From positions 1 to 63,151 of the forward strand of contig JANNQK010000043.1 in the NCBI GenBank assembly GCA_031400715.1: a stretch of 63,151 nucleotides of DNA, in the 5' to 3' direction. This DNA is from VFMC01 sp031400715. GTDB lineage: Bacteria; Actinomycetota; Acidimicrobiia; Acidimicrobiales; Ilumatobacteraceae. The notes beneath the pieces were generated by a model, which saw only the letters and a program-made list of their open reading frames with translations, was not told the DNA's origin and did no database searches. The translations under genes and the position numbers were made by a program. Of this stretch, positions 33,588-44,685 are shown in pieces. Position 1 is the stretch's first letter; each line of letters begins with the position of its first letter.

Positions 33588-34709
33588 ATGATCGTCACGC
33601 GGCTCGAGCTCGTCGACTACCGGAACTACGTGTCGGCGACGTTCGATCTGCGACCCGGCACGACGGCGGTGGTCGGTCTCAACGGTCAGGGCAAGACGAA
33701 CTTCGCCGAGGCACTCGGATACCTGTCCACGCTCGACAGCTTCCGCGGGGCTCCTGCGGAAGCCCTCATCCGGATCGGTGCCGACAGTGCCGTCATCCGC
33801 GCCTCGGTGCAACAAGAAGACGGGCGCGATGTGCTGGTGGAGGCCGAGCTGAACCGCTCCGGTCGGAACCGGGTGCTGGTGAACCGTCAGAAGCTGCCTC
33901 GCACACGCGACTTGTTGGGGGTGGTGCGGGTGACCGTGTTCTCGCCCGACGACCTGGCTCTGGTGAAGGAAGGCCCTGGTGAACGGAGGCGTTTCCTCGA
34001 CGACACGCTGGTCGCCCTGGCCCTCAAGTACGACGCCATGCGTCTCGAGCTCGATCGGGTGGTCAAGCAACGCAACACGCTGCTCAAGCAAGCCAACGGA
34101 CGCCTGGACGAGGCAGCCCAGATCACCCTCGACGTCTGGGACACGAAGCTCGCCCAGCTCGGCGATCAGTTCGGTCATGCTCGCTCGGTGCTGGTCGCAC
34201 GCCTCGATCCGATGGTGCAGGAGGCCTACGAGCACCTGGCCGGCACGGCGACGCCGATCGAGTTGCGCTACGAGCCGGTCTGGCGGCGGCGCGGTCTGGC
34301 GGCGGCTTTGTCGGACTCGCGCGTCGACGACGTTCGCCGAGGCGTGTCGACCATCGGTCCGCATCGCGACGATGTGGAGCTGTTCGTGAATGGCATGCCC
34401 GCCCGCACGCATGCGTCGCAGGGCGAGCAACGCACCGTGGCGCTCGCGCTCCGTCTCGGGGCGCATCGGCTGATCACCGACCGCACGGGCAGCGCACCGG
34501 TGCTGATCCTCGACGACGTGCTCAGCGAGCTCGACCCACAACGGGCGACCGCACTGTTGCGCCACCTGCCTCCGGGCCAGGTCGTGTTGACCACCGCTGC
34601 GGCATTGCCCGAGGCCGCCCATCCCGACTCGATCGTGCGCATCGTGGCCGGCACCGTCGACGCGCCGGGCGCCGACGTCGCCGATACGGTGAATCTCGAT
34701 GGCGACTGA
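33588..34709 (+). CDS. recF: DNA replication and repair protein RecF
   Basis: 373 residues of the SMC-like ABC ATPase family. Walker A VGLNGQGKTN (29-38), signature ASQGEQRTVALALRL and Walker B VLILDDVLSELD are intact, and RLELVDYRNYVSATFDL is the canonical N-terminus. It helps load RecA at ssDNA gaps. The ATG at 33588 is selected by homology; upstream in-frame sequence consists of the tandem repeats. Confidence 0.96.
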   Translation: MIVTRLELVDYRNYVSATFDLRPGTTAVVGLNGQGKTNFAEALGYLSTLDSFRGAPAEALIRIGADSAVIRASVQQEDGRDVLVEAELNRSGRNRVLVNRQKLPRTRDLLGVVRVTVFSPDDLALVKEGPGERRRFLDDTLVALALKYDAMRLELDRVVKQRNTLLKQANGRLDEAAQITLDVWDTKLAQLGDQFGHARSVLVARLDPMVQEAYEHLAGTATPIELRYEPVWRRRGLAAALSDSRVDDVRRGVSTIGPHRDDVELFVNGMPARTHASQGEQRTVALALRLGAHRLITDRTGSAPVLILDDVLSELDPQRATALLRHLPPGQVVLTTAAALPEAAHPDSIVRIVAGTVDAPGADVADTVNLDGD

Positions 34710-35019
34710 ACCGGTTCCCATTCGCGATGCGCTCACGGGGGTGGTGCGGTCGTTGCGCGGACCCGAGTCGGCCAAGGCCGGCGCCGTGCCGTCGCAGGCG
34801 ATGGGCGGTGTGTTCGGACGTTGGGACGAGGTGGTCGGACCGGCCGTCGCCGCCCATGTGCAACCGGTGAAGCTCGATGGTGATCGTCTGGTCGTCGAGG
34901 TCGACGACCCGGCGTGGGCCACCCAGTTGAAGTTCCTCGAGGCCGATCTGCGGGAGCGACTCCGCGAGGTCGTCGGGGCCGATATCCGACAGTTCGAGAT
35001 CAGGGTGAAACGCAGCTGA
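34699..35019 (+). CDS. DUF721 (DciA-like) protein
   Basis: 106 residues, overlapping recF by 11 bp. GRWDEVVGPAVAAHVQPVKL and LVVEVDDPAWATQLKFLEADL are the DUF721 core. Members related to DciA interact with the replicative helicase DnaB in bacteria lacking DnaC; in actinobacteria the gene always sits between recF and gyrB. A helicase-loading role is inferred from that relationship. Confidence 0.88.
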   Translation: MATEPVPIRDALTGVVRSLRGPESAKAGAVPSQAMGGVFGRWDEVVGPAVAAHVQPVKLDGDRLVVEVDDPAWATQLKFLEADLRERLREVVGADIRQFEIRVKRS

Positions 35020-35271
35020 CCGAGGGCCAGGCACCCGAGTCTCCAGTCCGCCTGTCGGTCGATCGTGACCTGGGGTGCGGGCGGCCCGCGGAGGCCGGGC
35101 CTCCACCTCTGTGAGGCACCCCCACGGTAGACTGACCACCGTATTGCGGCCCCTGTTCGAGGCACACACCGTGCCTGTGCCAGCAGCTCGCCGCCAACCA
35201 CGACGGCGCAGGTCAGGAAGCATTTTCCGCCCGCGATCGTCTTCGTATCCAGTTGATGACTCGAGGTGTGA

Positions 35272-37229
<1,958 letters not shown>

Positions 37230-37230
<1 letters not shown>

Positions 37231-39854
37231 TGAGTGACACCCCGAACCCCCCCGACGATTCCGATCTGCCCGGCGATTCCGATCTGCCGGCCGGCCCCGA
37301 CGGCGCCGCCTCCGACGGTGCGCCCTCCGATGGTGTGTCCTCCTCCGGCGAGGTCGAGCGCGATCCATCGCTGTCCGTGCAACCGATCGCTCTGCAGGAC
37401 GAGATGGAGCGGAGCTTCCTCGACTACGCGATGTCGGTCATCATGTCGCGCGCCCTGCCCGACGTCCGCGACGGTCTCAAGCCGGTGCACCGCCGCATCA
37501 TCTGGGACATGGACGAGCAGGGCTTCCGGCCGGATCGTCCGTTCGTCAAGTCAGCGCGCGTCAGTGGCGACACCATGGCCAAGTACCACCCGCACGGCGA
37601 CAGCGCGATCTATGACGCTCTCGTGCGCATGGCTCAGCCCTTCTCGCTGCGCCATCCGCTGATCGACTTCCACGGCAACTACGGGTCACCCGACTTCGGT
37701 CCCGCCGCCTCTCGATACACCGAGTGTCGACTGCACCCGCTCGCGATGCAGTTGCTCGCCGACATCGACGAAGACACCGTCGACATGGTCGACACCTACG
37801 ACGCCAGCCGGCAAGAGCCGACGGTGCTGCCGTCACGGTTCCCGAACCTGCTGGTGAACGGCAGCCAGGGCATCGCTGTCGGCATGGCCACGAACATCCC
37901 TCCGCACAACCTGGGCGAAGTGATCGACGCGACGGTGCACCTGATCGACCACCCCGAGGCCACGGTCGACGATCTGATGACGTTCGTGAAGGGGCCAGAC
38001 TTCCCGACCGGCGGGTCGATCCTCGGTCGTGCCGGCATCCTCGATGCGTATCGCACCGGGCGGGGCAGCGTGAAGATGCGGGCGACGGCCAGCATCGAAG
38101 AGACGCGCAAGGGCGGTTACCAGATCGTCGTCACCGAACTGCCGTACCAGACGAGTTGCTCGTCGATCGCCGGCCGCATCCAGGAACTGGTCGATTCGGG
38201 TGAGCTCGACGGCATCAGCGATGTGAACGACGGCTCAGCGGGCGGCAAGACCGAGTTGGTCATCACCCTCAAGCGCGATGCCAACGCCAACGTGGTGCTC
38301 AACAACCTGTTCAAGCTCACGTCGCTGCAGACCAGTTTCGGCGTGAACATGGTGGCCCTCGTCGATGGTGTGCCGCGCACGCTCAACCTGGTCACGGCAC
38401 TGCAGGGCTACATCCGCCACCAGGTGGAAGTCGTCACCCGGCGCACCGAGTTCCGCCTCGACAAGGCCAAGAAGCGCGCTCATCTGCTGGAGGGTCGCCT
38501 GAAGGCGCTCAACGTGATCGACGCGATCATCGCGCTCATTCGCGCCAGCGACGACGCTGCTTCGGCACGAGCTGCGCTGATGGCCGAGCCGTATGAGTTC
38601 TCCGAGATCCAAGCGGTCGACATCCTGGACATGCAGCTCCGGCAGCTCACCCGATTGAGTCGGATCGACCTCGAGCGCGAGATGGAAGAGGTGGCCGAGC
38701 GGATCACCGAGCTGCAGAGCATCCTCGATTCCCCCGAGAAGCTGCGCCGTGTGATCAAGAGCGAGATGCTCGCGATCCGCGAGGAGTTCGCCACACCGCG
38801 CGTCTGCCAGGTGGCGTTCGACACCGGCGAGATGAGCATCGAAGACCTGGTCGAGGACAAAGAGCTCGTCATCGTGATGACGCAGGCCCAGTACGTCAAG
38901 GCCGTTCCCGCCGCGAACTTCAAGACGCAAGGACGAGGCGGTCGTGGGGTCAGCGGCGCGAAGCTCAAGACCGACGACATCGTGCGGAACGTGATCTTCA
39001 CCACAGCGCACGCGTTCTTGCTGTTCTTCAGCAACCGCGGCAAGGTCTACCGACTGCGCGCGATGGACATCCCCGAACGCGAGCGGGCAGCGAAGGGCAT
39101 GCCCATCGTCAACCTGCTGCCGTTGCAGGCGAACGAGACGATCGAGGCGATCATCGACACCCGCGACTTCGCAGGCGAACGCAACCTGTTCTTCGCGACC
39201 AAGAACGGCACGGTGAAGAAGACGTCGTTCCACGAGTACGACTCGTCCCGCCGTGACGGCTTGATCGCCATCAATCTGCGCGACAACGACGAACTGGTGA
39301 AGGTGATCGAAACCAGCGGAACCGACGACATCTTCATGGTCGCCCGGAGTGGCATGACGATTCGCTTCAACGAGGGTGAGGTTCGCGCCATGGGCCGCAA
39401 TGCCGGCGGTGTGCGCGGGATGAAGCTGCGTGCCGGCGATGAGGTCGTCAGCGTGGATGTCGCTCGCGACGACACCGAGATCCTGATGATCACCGAGTCC
39501 GGGTACGGCAAGCGCACCCAGCTCGACCGGTTCAACACCCAGGGTCGGGGTGGCATCGGCGTGATCGGCATCAAGCTCACGGGCAAGAAGGGCAAGGTCG
39601 TCGCCGCGTTCATGGTCGGCCTCGACGATGAGATCGTCGCCGTGTCGAGCGGAGGCGTGATGATCCGGATGGGCGTCGGCGACATCAGCTCCCAGGGTCG
39701 CGATGCCACCGGTGTGAGGTTGATGAGCCTCGACGACGGCCAGATCGTCGCCTCGGTCGCGCCGATTCTCTCGAGTGACGAGAGCGACGAAGGTGACGAC
39801 ACGACGGATGACGACACGACGGGTGACGACACGACGGGTGACGACGAGGCGTGA
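37230..39854 (+). CDS. gyrA: DNA gyrase subunit A
   Basis: 874 residues. Breakage-reunion domain with FLDYAMSVIMSRALPDVRDG, the quinolone-pocket segment KYHPHGDSAIYDALVRMAQ (Ser125 and Asp129, sensitive-type residues) and catalytic Tyr163 in ASRYTE. The C-terminal beta-pinwheel has the GyrA-box QGRGGRGV at about 570. A 50-residue Asp/Pro-rich N-terminal extension and an acidic Asp/Thr tail both contain short tandem repeats (18 bp at 37256-37290; 15 bp at 39792-39850). Confidence 0.97.
39792..39850 (+). repeat. 15-bp tandem repeat in gyrA acidic tail
   Basis: GGTGACGACACGACG with near-exact copies at 39792, 39807, 39822 and a partial copy at 39837, coding D/T-rich acidic repeats just before the gyrA stop codon. 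Confidence 0.93.
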
Positions 39855-40031
39855 ACCGACCACCGATCGCTCGTCGGAGGCGTCTCGGCTGACGAGCGCT
39901 GCTGTCGGTTCGTGCCTCCGAATCCGGCCGTGTGTTCCTCCGTTGTTCCTCTGTCGTTGCGAGCGTTCCCCCATCTTGCGTCGCCGAGCGTCGCCGAGTG
40001 ACCGACGCAATTGGAGACGTGGGAGCGTGGA

Positions 40032-40379
40032 ATGTGGCGAGCAGCGAGCGGGAGATCGGGTTGGACTCGGGCCGAGCGGCAACGGGGCAGCGACCAGGGG
40101 GCCATGGTGCTCGTGGTGACCGTCGCCGTCGTGTTGGCGGGCTTGGCGGCTGTCGCCACCGCTGAACTCGGCGTGGCGATGGTGCGGAGCCAATGCGCCC
40201 AGACAGCCGCCGACGCTGCCGCGTTGGCGGGCGTCGAGGGTGGCCGAACGGCGGCTGTTCGCCTCGCAGTCGCCAACCACGGTCGGCTCGAAGCCTTCGG
40301 TCGTGACGGCTGGACCGTCACCGTGACGGCCAGCTGTGGTCGGGCAACGGCGAGGGCGACCGCCTCGAACGGACCGTGA
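40032..40379 (+). CDS. TadE/TadG-like (Rv3654c-type) secreted pilin-like protein
   Basis: 115 residues. A positively charged N-terminus (WRAASGRSGWTRAERQRGSDQG) leads into one hydrophobic helix (AMVLVVTVAVVLAGLAAVA) and then the segment CAQTAADAAALAGVEGG, characteristic of TadE/G-like pseudopilins. Such proteins normally sit in tad pilus clusters, but no tad gene is visible here. The ATG at 40032 is chosen over a TTG 21 bases upstream. Confidence 0.65.
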   Translation: MWRAASGRSGWTRAERQRGSDQGAMVLVVTVAVVLAGLAAVATAELGVAMVRSQCAQTAADAAALAGVEGGRTAAVRLAVANHGRLEAFGRDGWTVTVTASCGRATARATASNGP

Positions 40380-40526
40380 CCGGACTTCGACCGGACCTTG
40401 ACCGAACCTTGACTGTCACGTCCGAGCCACGATCGCTGCACGTGGGCACAACGTCGGAGAGCTGGGCCCAACAGGAAATGGTCAGCCGCGCCCGGTTGTG
40501 AGGTCGCGGTTCTCTAAGCTCGGCGT

Positions 40527-41663
40527 GTGACCTCCGGCGAACCCAGCGCTTCCAAACCCACGTCGGTTGAGCGCAGCGCCAGTCGAGTGGTGCCGAAGCG
40601 GGCATCGAAGGCGACCAAGACCCCCGCCGCGCGTGAGCCGCGGGTTTCGGTCTCGAACACGGGTGGCGCAGGCAGACGGCCCGGGCCGACGGCCGTGGCA
40701 GGCGACTCCAGCGACATCCTCGATCGGCTGGCCAAACTCGGTGACGCCTCTGTTGTCGTCGACGAATCGGCCGACAAGATCTCACTGCCGGCGATCGTCG
40801 AGGCAGATCCCACGTATCCACCACTGCCGTTGCCCAGCGCCGAACGTCTCTGGGATGCGACCGTCGAGTCCGGAGATGCGGCCGTTCGACCCATCGAGCG
40901 GGAAGCGTCGCCGGCATCCGAGCCACCATCGTCGACGCCGCCATCGGAGACACCGTCGGAGACATCGGTGTCAGCCGATCTCGCCACCGCGTTGGTGGCG
41001 GTGGCGACCGAGCCGGCCGCGGCGGTGCTCGTCGATCCGGTCGAGGCCTTCGCTCCCGCTCCAGAGCGCACCGTGGTGGTCCCCGTCGCCCCCACCGAAC
41101 TCCTGCCCGGTCAACTCCTGCCCGGTCAACTTGCGCCCGGGCAGCCACTGCCCGCCACCGCTGTCGACGAGACCTCCGGCGTGGTGCTCCCGAAGCGACC
41201 CCTGCGTGCGCCGATGGTGTTCCGTCGCGCCAAACCACGAGTGCGTCGCGTCACCCGGGTGGTACGGCACGTGGACACGTGGAGCGTGTTCAAGGTGGCG
41301 TTCGTGTTCAACGTCATCCTGTACGTGGTGTGTCTCACATCGGCCGTCCTGTTGTGGAACGTGGCTCATGCCACCGGCACCGTCGACAACGTCGAGAAGT
41401 TCTTCGAACAGTTCGGCTGGGAGAGCTTCGAGTTCAAAGGCGGTGAGATCTACCACAACGGTTGGATCGGCGGCCTCTTCGTCGCTGTCGGCCTCACCGG
41501 CTTCGCTGTGTTGCTGGCCACGCTGTTCAACTTGATCACCGACCTGGTCGGGGGAATCAGGGTGAGCGTTCTGGAGGAAGAAGTGATCGCCAAACCCCGC
41601 TCGGCATCGACGAAAGCCGTCGGCGTCGACGGCGACGCAACCGACGGAATGCAACGCCCGTAG
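40527..41663 (+). CDS. DUF3566 transmembrane protein
   Basis: 378 residues. A long disordered N-terminal region (1-245), rich in Pro, Ala, Ser and Glu, precedes a C-terminal DUF3566 domain with two membrane segments, VAFVFNVILYVVCLTSAVLL and GGLFVAVGLTGFAVLLATLF. The same family follows gyrA in mycobacteria (Rv0007), just before tRNA-Ile, as here. Function unknown; cell-envelope or division roles are suggested by context only. A 15-bp duplication (41101-41130) codes LLPGQ repeats. Confidence 0.85.
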   Translation: MTSGEPSASKPTSVERSASRVVPKRASKATKTPAAREPRVSVSNTGGAGRRPGPTAVAGDSSDILDRLAKLGDASVVVDESADKISLPAIVEADPTYPPLPLPSAERLWDATVESGDAAVRPIEREASPASEPPSSTPPSETPSETSVSADLATALVAVATEPAAAVLVDPVEAFAPAPERTVVVPVAPTELLPGQLLPGQLAPGQPLPATAVDETSGVVLPKRPLRAPMVFRRAKPRVRRVTRVVRHVDTWSVFKVAFVFNVILYVVCLTSAVLLWNVAHATGTVDNVEKFFEQFGWESFEFKGGEIYHNGWIGGLFVAVGLTGFAVLLATLFNLITDLVGGIRVSVLEEEVIAKPRSASTKAVGVDGDATDGMQRP

Positions 41664-41688
41664 CGCGCGTCGTCGAGGGTGTTCTCGG

Positions 41689-41718
41689 TTGAGTGTTTGG
41701 GTCGTCGCCCGATAGCCT
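41689..41718 (+). promoter_or_regulatory. Probable promoter of tRNA-Ile
   Basis: TTGAGT (41689-41694), an 18-bp spacer and TAGCCT (41713-41718) form a reasonable sigma-70-type promoter ending 16 bp before the tRNA. Confidence 0.5.
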
Positions 41719-41734
41719 GGCCAATCGCCACAGC

Positions 41735-41808
41735 GGGGCTATAGCTCAGTCGGTTAGAGCGCATCCCTGATAAGGATGAGGTCACAAGTTCGATTCTTGT
41801 TAGCCCCA
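41735..41808 (+). tRNA. ileT: tRNA-Ile (GAT)
   Basis: A 74-nt cloverleaf: acceptor GGGGCTA paired with TAGCCCC, D-loop AGCTCAGTCGGTTAGAGC, anticodon loop CTGATAA with anticodon GAT flanked by the pair CATCC/GGATG, and T-loop TTCGATT. Discriminator A; the CCA is not encoded (ACCG follows). Its location after the gyrA-DUF3566 pair is conserved in actinobacteria. Confidence 0.97.
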
Positions 41809-41835
41809 CCGCAACGCACCTGGTAGACGATGTAC

Positions 41836-41857
41836 GAGGCCCCCGCAAGGGGGCCTC
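41836..41857 (+). terminator. GCAA-tetraloop hairpin terminator after tRNA-Ile
   Basis: Perfect 9-bp stem GAGGCCCCC / GGGGGCCTC closed by the stable tetraloop GCAA, 28 bp past the tRNA. No T-run follows, but the strength of the stem fits a terminator or processing signal. Confidence 0.6.
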
Positions 41858-41943
41858 CGTCGTCGGTGGGGAAGGCGTCGCCCACGAGGTGCGTCCTGCT
41901 CGGCGCTGACCTGTTGGGCCAGTCCATTGCTAACCTCCGCGGC

Positions 41944-42078
41944 GTGACGTTCCTTCGCCGCGCGCTCCTCGCGCTGTCCCTCGCCAGCCTGATGGGTGGC
42001 CTGATGCGACTGCGCGGCAAAGGCGGGGTGCCACCACAGGAGGGTGGCTGGCGCGAGTTGCGGCTGCCACCGCAGTGA
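41944..42078 (+). CDS. Small hydrophobic protein (44 aa)
   Basis: A short frame starting with GTG. One hydrophobic helix (LLALSLASLMGGLM) is followed by a polar tail with RLRGKGGVPPQEGGWREL. No family is recognised with confidence, and no clear ribosome site lies upstream. I include it because the codon pattern and the amphipathic design look like a real membrane miniprotein, but it could be chance. Confidence 0.4.
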   Translation: MTFLRRALLALSLASLMGGLMRLRGKGGVPPQEGGWRELRLPPQ

Positions 42079-42103
42079 ACGCCATCCCGAACAGCGGCGA
42101 CGC

Positions 42104-43120
42104 ATGAGCGCTTCGACGGATCGCGGCCAACCGGGTCCGATCGTCGGAGTCGTCGGCGCAGGCGTCACCGGTCAGTCGGTCGGCCGTGTGTTGCGCAGCC
42201 GTGGCGGGCGAATCGCGTGGTACGACCTGGCCGCAGGGGCAGCGGTGAGGGCAGGCCGACGTCATGGCGGTGTCGCCGTCGACTCTCTCGATGACCTTCG
42301 GGTCGTCGATGCTGTCGTGCTCGCGTCTCCGGGCCCGCACTTCGAGATCGCGGCGTCGCTGATCGACGACGGTGTCGACGTGGTGTCGCTCAGCGACGAT
42401 CGGTCCGACGTGGTCGAGTTGCTCACGCTGCAACGTCGCGCGGTCACATCGCAGGCCCGGCTCGTGGTGGGCGCGGCGATGTCGCCTGGTCTCACCGGCC
42501 TGCTCGCTCGTCATCTGGTGAGTCAGTTGGCGACGGCCGACGAGGTGCACGTGGCGATGTACGGCACGGGCGGACCTGCATGTGCGCGCCATCATCACGA
42601 CGCGCTGGGTGGACGTGCGTGGGGCTGGCATGACGGCGAGTGGGTGGAACGACCGGGTGGCAGCGGTCGTGAGCTGTGCTGGTTCCCCGACCCCATCGGA
42701 CCGGCCGACTGCTATCGGGCATCGCTCGCCGATCCGTTGCTCCTGCACCGTGCGTTCCCTCAGGCGTCGAGGGTGTCGGCTCGCGTGTCGGCTACTCGTC
42801 GCGACCGGTTGACGGCCCGACTTCCGATGCTCGCGCCGCCGCACGCCGATGGAGACAGAGGCGCGGTTCGGGTGGAAGTGCGGGGTTCGCTGGCCGACGG
42901 GGCGCGAGAGACGTTGGTGGTCGGCGCAGTCGGTCGTACCGGGGATCTCGCGGGCACCGTGGCCGCGATGTTCGCCCTCGAGTGCATCGCCGGCACGATT
43001 CCCGTGGGCGTGGCGGTGTCGGGCGAGGACGCAGCGCTCGGTCTCCGGTTGCTGAGGTCGCTGACCTCGGCCGGCGTGCACGTGCACGAGTTCACCGGCG
43101 TGGCCCGCGCCGCAGTGTGA
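42104..43120 (+). CDS. NAD(P)-binding Rossmann-fold protein (saccharopine-dehydrogenase-like)
   Basis: 338 residues. The N-terminal Rossmann loop IVGVVGAGVTGQSVGRVL (about 13-30) and VVDAVVLASPGPHFEIAASLIDDGVDVVSL (described in pieces) resemble saccharopine-dehydrogenase-like oxidoreductases; the catalytic half has GAAMSPGLTGLLARHLV. The substrate is unknown. Start ATG at 42104 follows the small upstream frame by 25 bp. The stop codon lies inside a 20-bp tandem duplication. Confidence 0.7.
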   Translation: MSASTDRGQPGPIVGVVGAGVTGQSVGRVLRSRGGRIAWYDLAAGAAVRAGRRHGGVAVDSLDDLRVVDAVVLASPGPHFEIAASLIDDGVDVVSLSDDRSDVVELLTLQRRAVTSQARLVVGAAMSPGLTGLLARHLVSQLATADEVHVAMYGTGGPACARHHHDALGGRAWGWHDGEWVERPGGSGRELCWFPDPIGPADCYRASLADPLLLHRAFPQASRVSARVSATRRDRLTARLPMLAPPHADGDRGAVRVEVRGSLADGARETLVVGAVGRTGDLAGTVAAMFALECIAGTIPVGVAVSGEDAALGLRLLRSLTSAGVHVHEFTGVARAAV

Positions 43121-43170
43121 CCAGGCGTGATGGAGTGTGACCAGGCGTGATGGAGTGTGACGAGGCGGGA
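43115..43170. repeat. 20-bp tandem duplication at a gene 3' end
   Basis: GTGTGACCAGGCGTGATGGA at 43115-43134 and 43135-43154, then a diverged third copy. The first copy includes the stop codon of the Rossmann-fold gene. Confidence 0.93.
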
Positions 43171-43223
43171 CGAGGTGCAGTGTGGTGCGACTCGGCCACG
43201 GTTCAGATAGTCATGTGGAGGCT

Positions 43224-44108
43224 ATGAACGTTCCTGTGCTGTTGCTGCCGTGGTTGCCCGAGGGTCGCACGGTGACCTTGCCCGATCGCGGTGAAGCGTT
43301 CGTTCGCATCCATCGGCATGCCGATCCGTCGGCGCCGTGGCTGTTGTTGTTGCACGGCTGGACAGCGAGCGGCGATCTGCAGTTCTTCACCGCGTTCGAA
43401 GCACTCGCCGAGCACTACTCGTTCGTGGCGGTCGATCATCGCGGCCACGGCCGAGGCATGCGCACCGCACGTGCCTTCACGCTGGAGGATGCCGCCGACG
43501 ATGCCGCAGCGATCGTGACCGAGCTCGGGGTCGGCCCCGTGATCACGATTGGCTATTCGATGGGCGGCCCGATCAGCCTCCACCTCGCGCGTCGTCATCC
43601 CGAGGTCGTGCGGGCGATGGTGCTCCAGGCCACGGCACTCGAGTGGCGAGCCACGCGGATCGAACGCTTCCGGTGGAAGACGGTCCGACTCGTCGGCCCG
43701 TTGATGCGCTCGTGGGCCTACCCGCGTTGGCTGCGGTTCGGGATCACCAAGCTGCTGGGCGTCGGGCACGAACTGGAGGGGTTCGTTCCGTGGCTGGAAG
43801 CCGAGACTCGGCGTGGCGACCCGCTCGCGATCGTGCAAGCCGGGCGAGCACTCAGCCGATACGACGCTCGTCCGTGGGCTTCGTCGCTCGGGAAGCCGGC
43901 GAGTTCGCTGATCACCGGCAACGACCGGTTGGTGCTGCCCGGCAAGCAACGAGAACTGGCTCGGGCGGTGCAGTCGCACGTGGTGGAGGTCGCGGGGGAC
44001 CATCTGCTGCCCTGGGAGCAGCCGAAGGCCTTCAGCGACGCCACCCTGGCACTGGTGGATCACCTCAGTGGACGTCTCGTCGCACCGGTGCCGGTCGTCG
44101 GTTCGTAA
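43224..44108 (+). CDS. Alpha/beta hydrolase
   Basis: 294 residues. Oxyanion segment LLLLHGWTASGDLQF, DHRGHGRG, nucleophile elbow GYSMGG with Ser near residue 108, an acidic residue in ITGNDRLVLPGKQRE and the catalytic His in VAGDHLLPWEQP. Substrate unknown. The ATG at 43224 has GTGGAGG a few bases upstream. It converges on the DUF1003 gene. Confidence 0.85.
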   Translation: MNVPVLLLPWLPEGRTVTLPDRGEAFVRIHRHADPSAPWLLLLHGWTASGDLQFFTAFEALAEHYSFVAVDHRGHGRGMRTARAFTLEDAADDAAAIVTELGVGPVITIGYSMGGPISLHLARRHPEVVRAMVLQATALEWRATRIERFRWKTVRLVGPLMRSWAYPRWLRFGITKLLGVGHELEGFVPWLEAETRRGDPLAIVQAGRALSRYDARPWASSLGKPASSLITGNDRLVLPGKQRELARAVQSHVVEVAGDHLLPWEQPKAFSDATLALVDHLSGRLVAPVPVVGS

Positions 44109-44154
44109 CCGTCCGACGAACAATCAGAACGCGCTGGAATCCCCGAACGAAGGA

Positions 44155-44685
44155 TCAGCCGCGAGGATCGTCGAGCATTGCGGTCTTCGTCGCTGCCGTG
44201 TCGAGCTCGTCGAGGCGCAACGTCATCCGTTCGATGGCGTCGCTCAATCGGTCGAGATGGTCGCCCATCTCACTGCTCGTCGCCACGTCGGCGAGCGACA
44301 GCCGGATGCTCGCGAGTTCCCGGGCGAGGAACTCGGTGTCGGCCTGTGTGCGTTCGGCCACTCGACGGTCGAGCTCTGATTGGGTTCGATCGCGTGACTC
44401 CTGGCGGTTCTGGGCGAGCAGGATCAGCGGTGCGGCGTAGGCGGCCTGCAAGCTGAGCAACAGCGTCAGGCCGATGAACTGCCATTCGTCGAACCGCAAC
44501 GACGATGGGCCGAGCACGTTCCACACCACCCACAACGCGCAGAAGACGCTTTGGTAGACGAGGAACCGCGCTGTGCCGATGAAGCGAGCGACACTTTCGC
44601 TGAACTGGCCGAACGCGTCGTGGTCGTAGTGAACGCTGAGCAGACGTCGTTGGCGTGGAGTGGTGAGGTCGTCGCGTCGGGTCAT
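44155..44685 (-). CDS. DUF1003 membrane protein
   Basis: 176 residues with two membrane helices (FLVYQSVFCALWVVWNVLG and EWQFIGLTLLLSLQAAYAA) and the family motif PLILLAQNRQESRDR, followed by a long charged coiled-coil-like C-terminus. Function unknown. The ATG overlaps the stop of the upstream MgtE-N/CBS gene by 4 bp, so the two proteins are likely made together. Confidence 0.88.
   Translation of the reverse strand: MTRRDDLTTPRQRRLLSVHYDHDAFGQFSESVARFIGTARFLVYQSVFCALWVVWNVLGPSSLRFDEWQFIGLTLLLSLQAAYAAPLILLAQNRQESRDRTQSELDRRVAERTQADTEFLARELASIRLSLADVATSSEMGDHLDRLSDAIERMTLRLDELDTAATKTAMLDDPRG

Noticed and set aside
35020..35271. Possible -10 element TAGACT (35128-35133) before gyrB
   Set aside because: No -35 at acceptable spacing; promoter is probably in this gap but I cannot place it.
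38235..40280. Long open frames antisense to gyrA
   Set aside because: Shadow frames of gyrA with His/Asp/Leu-rich content and no domain.
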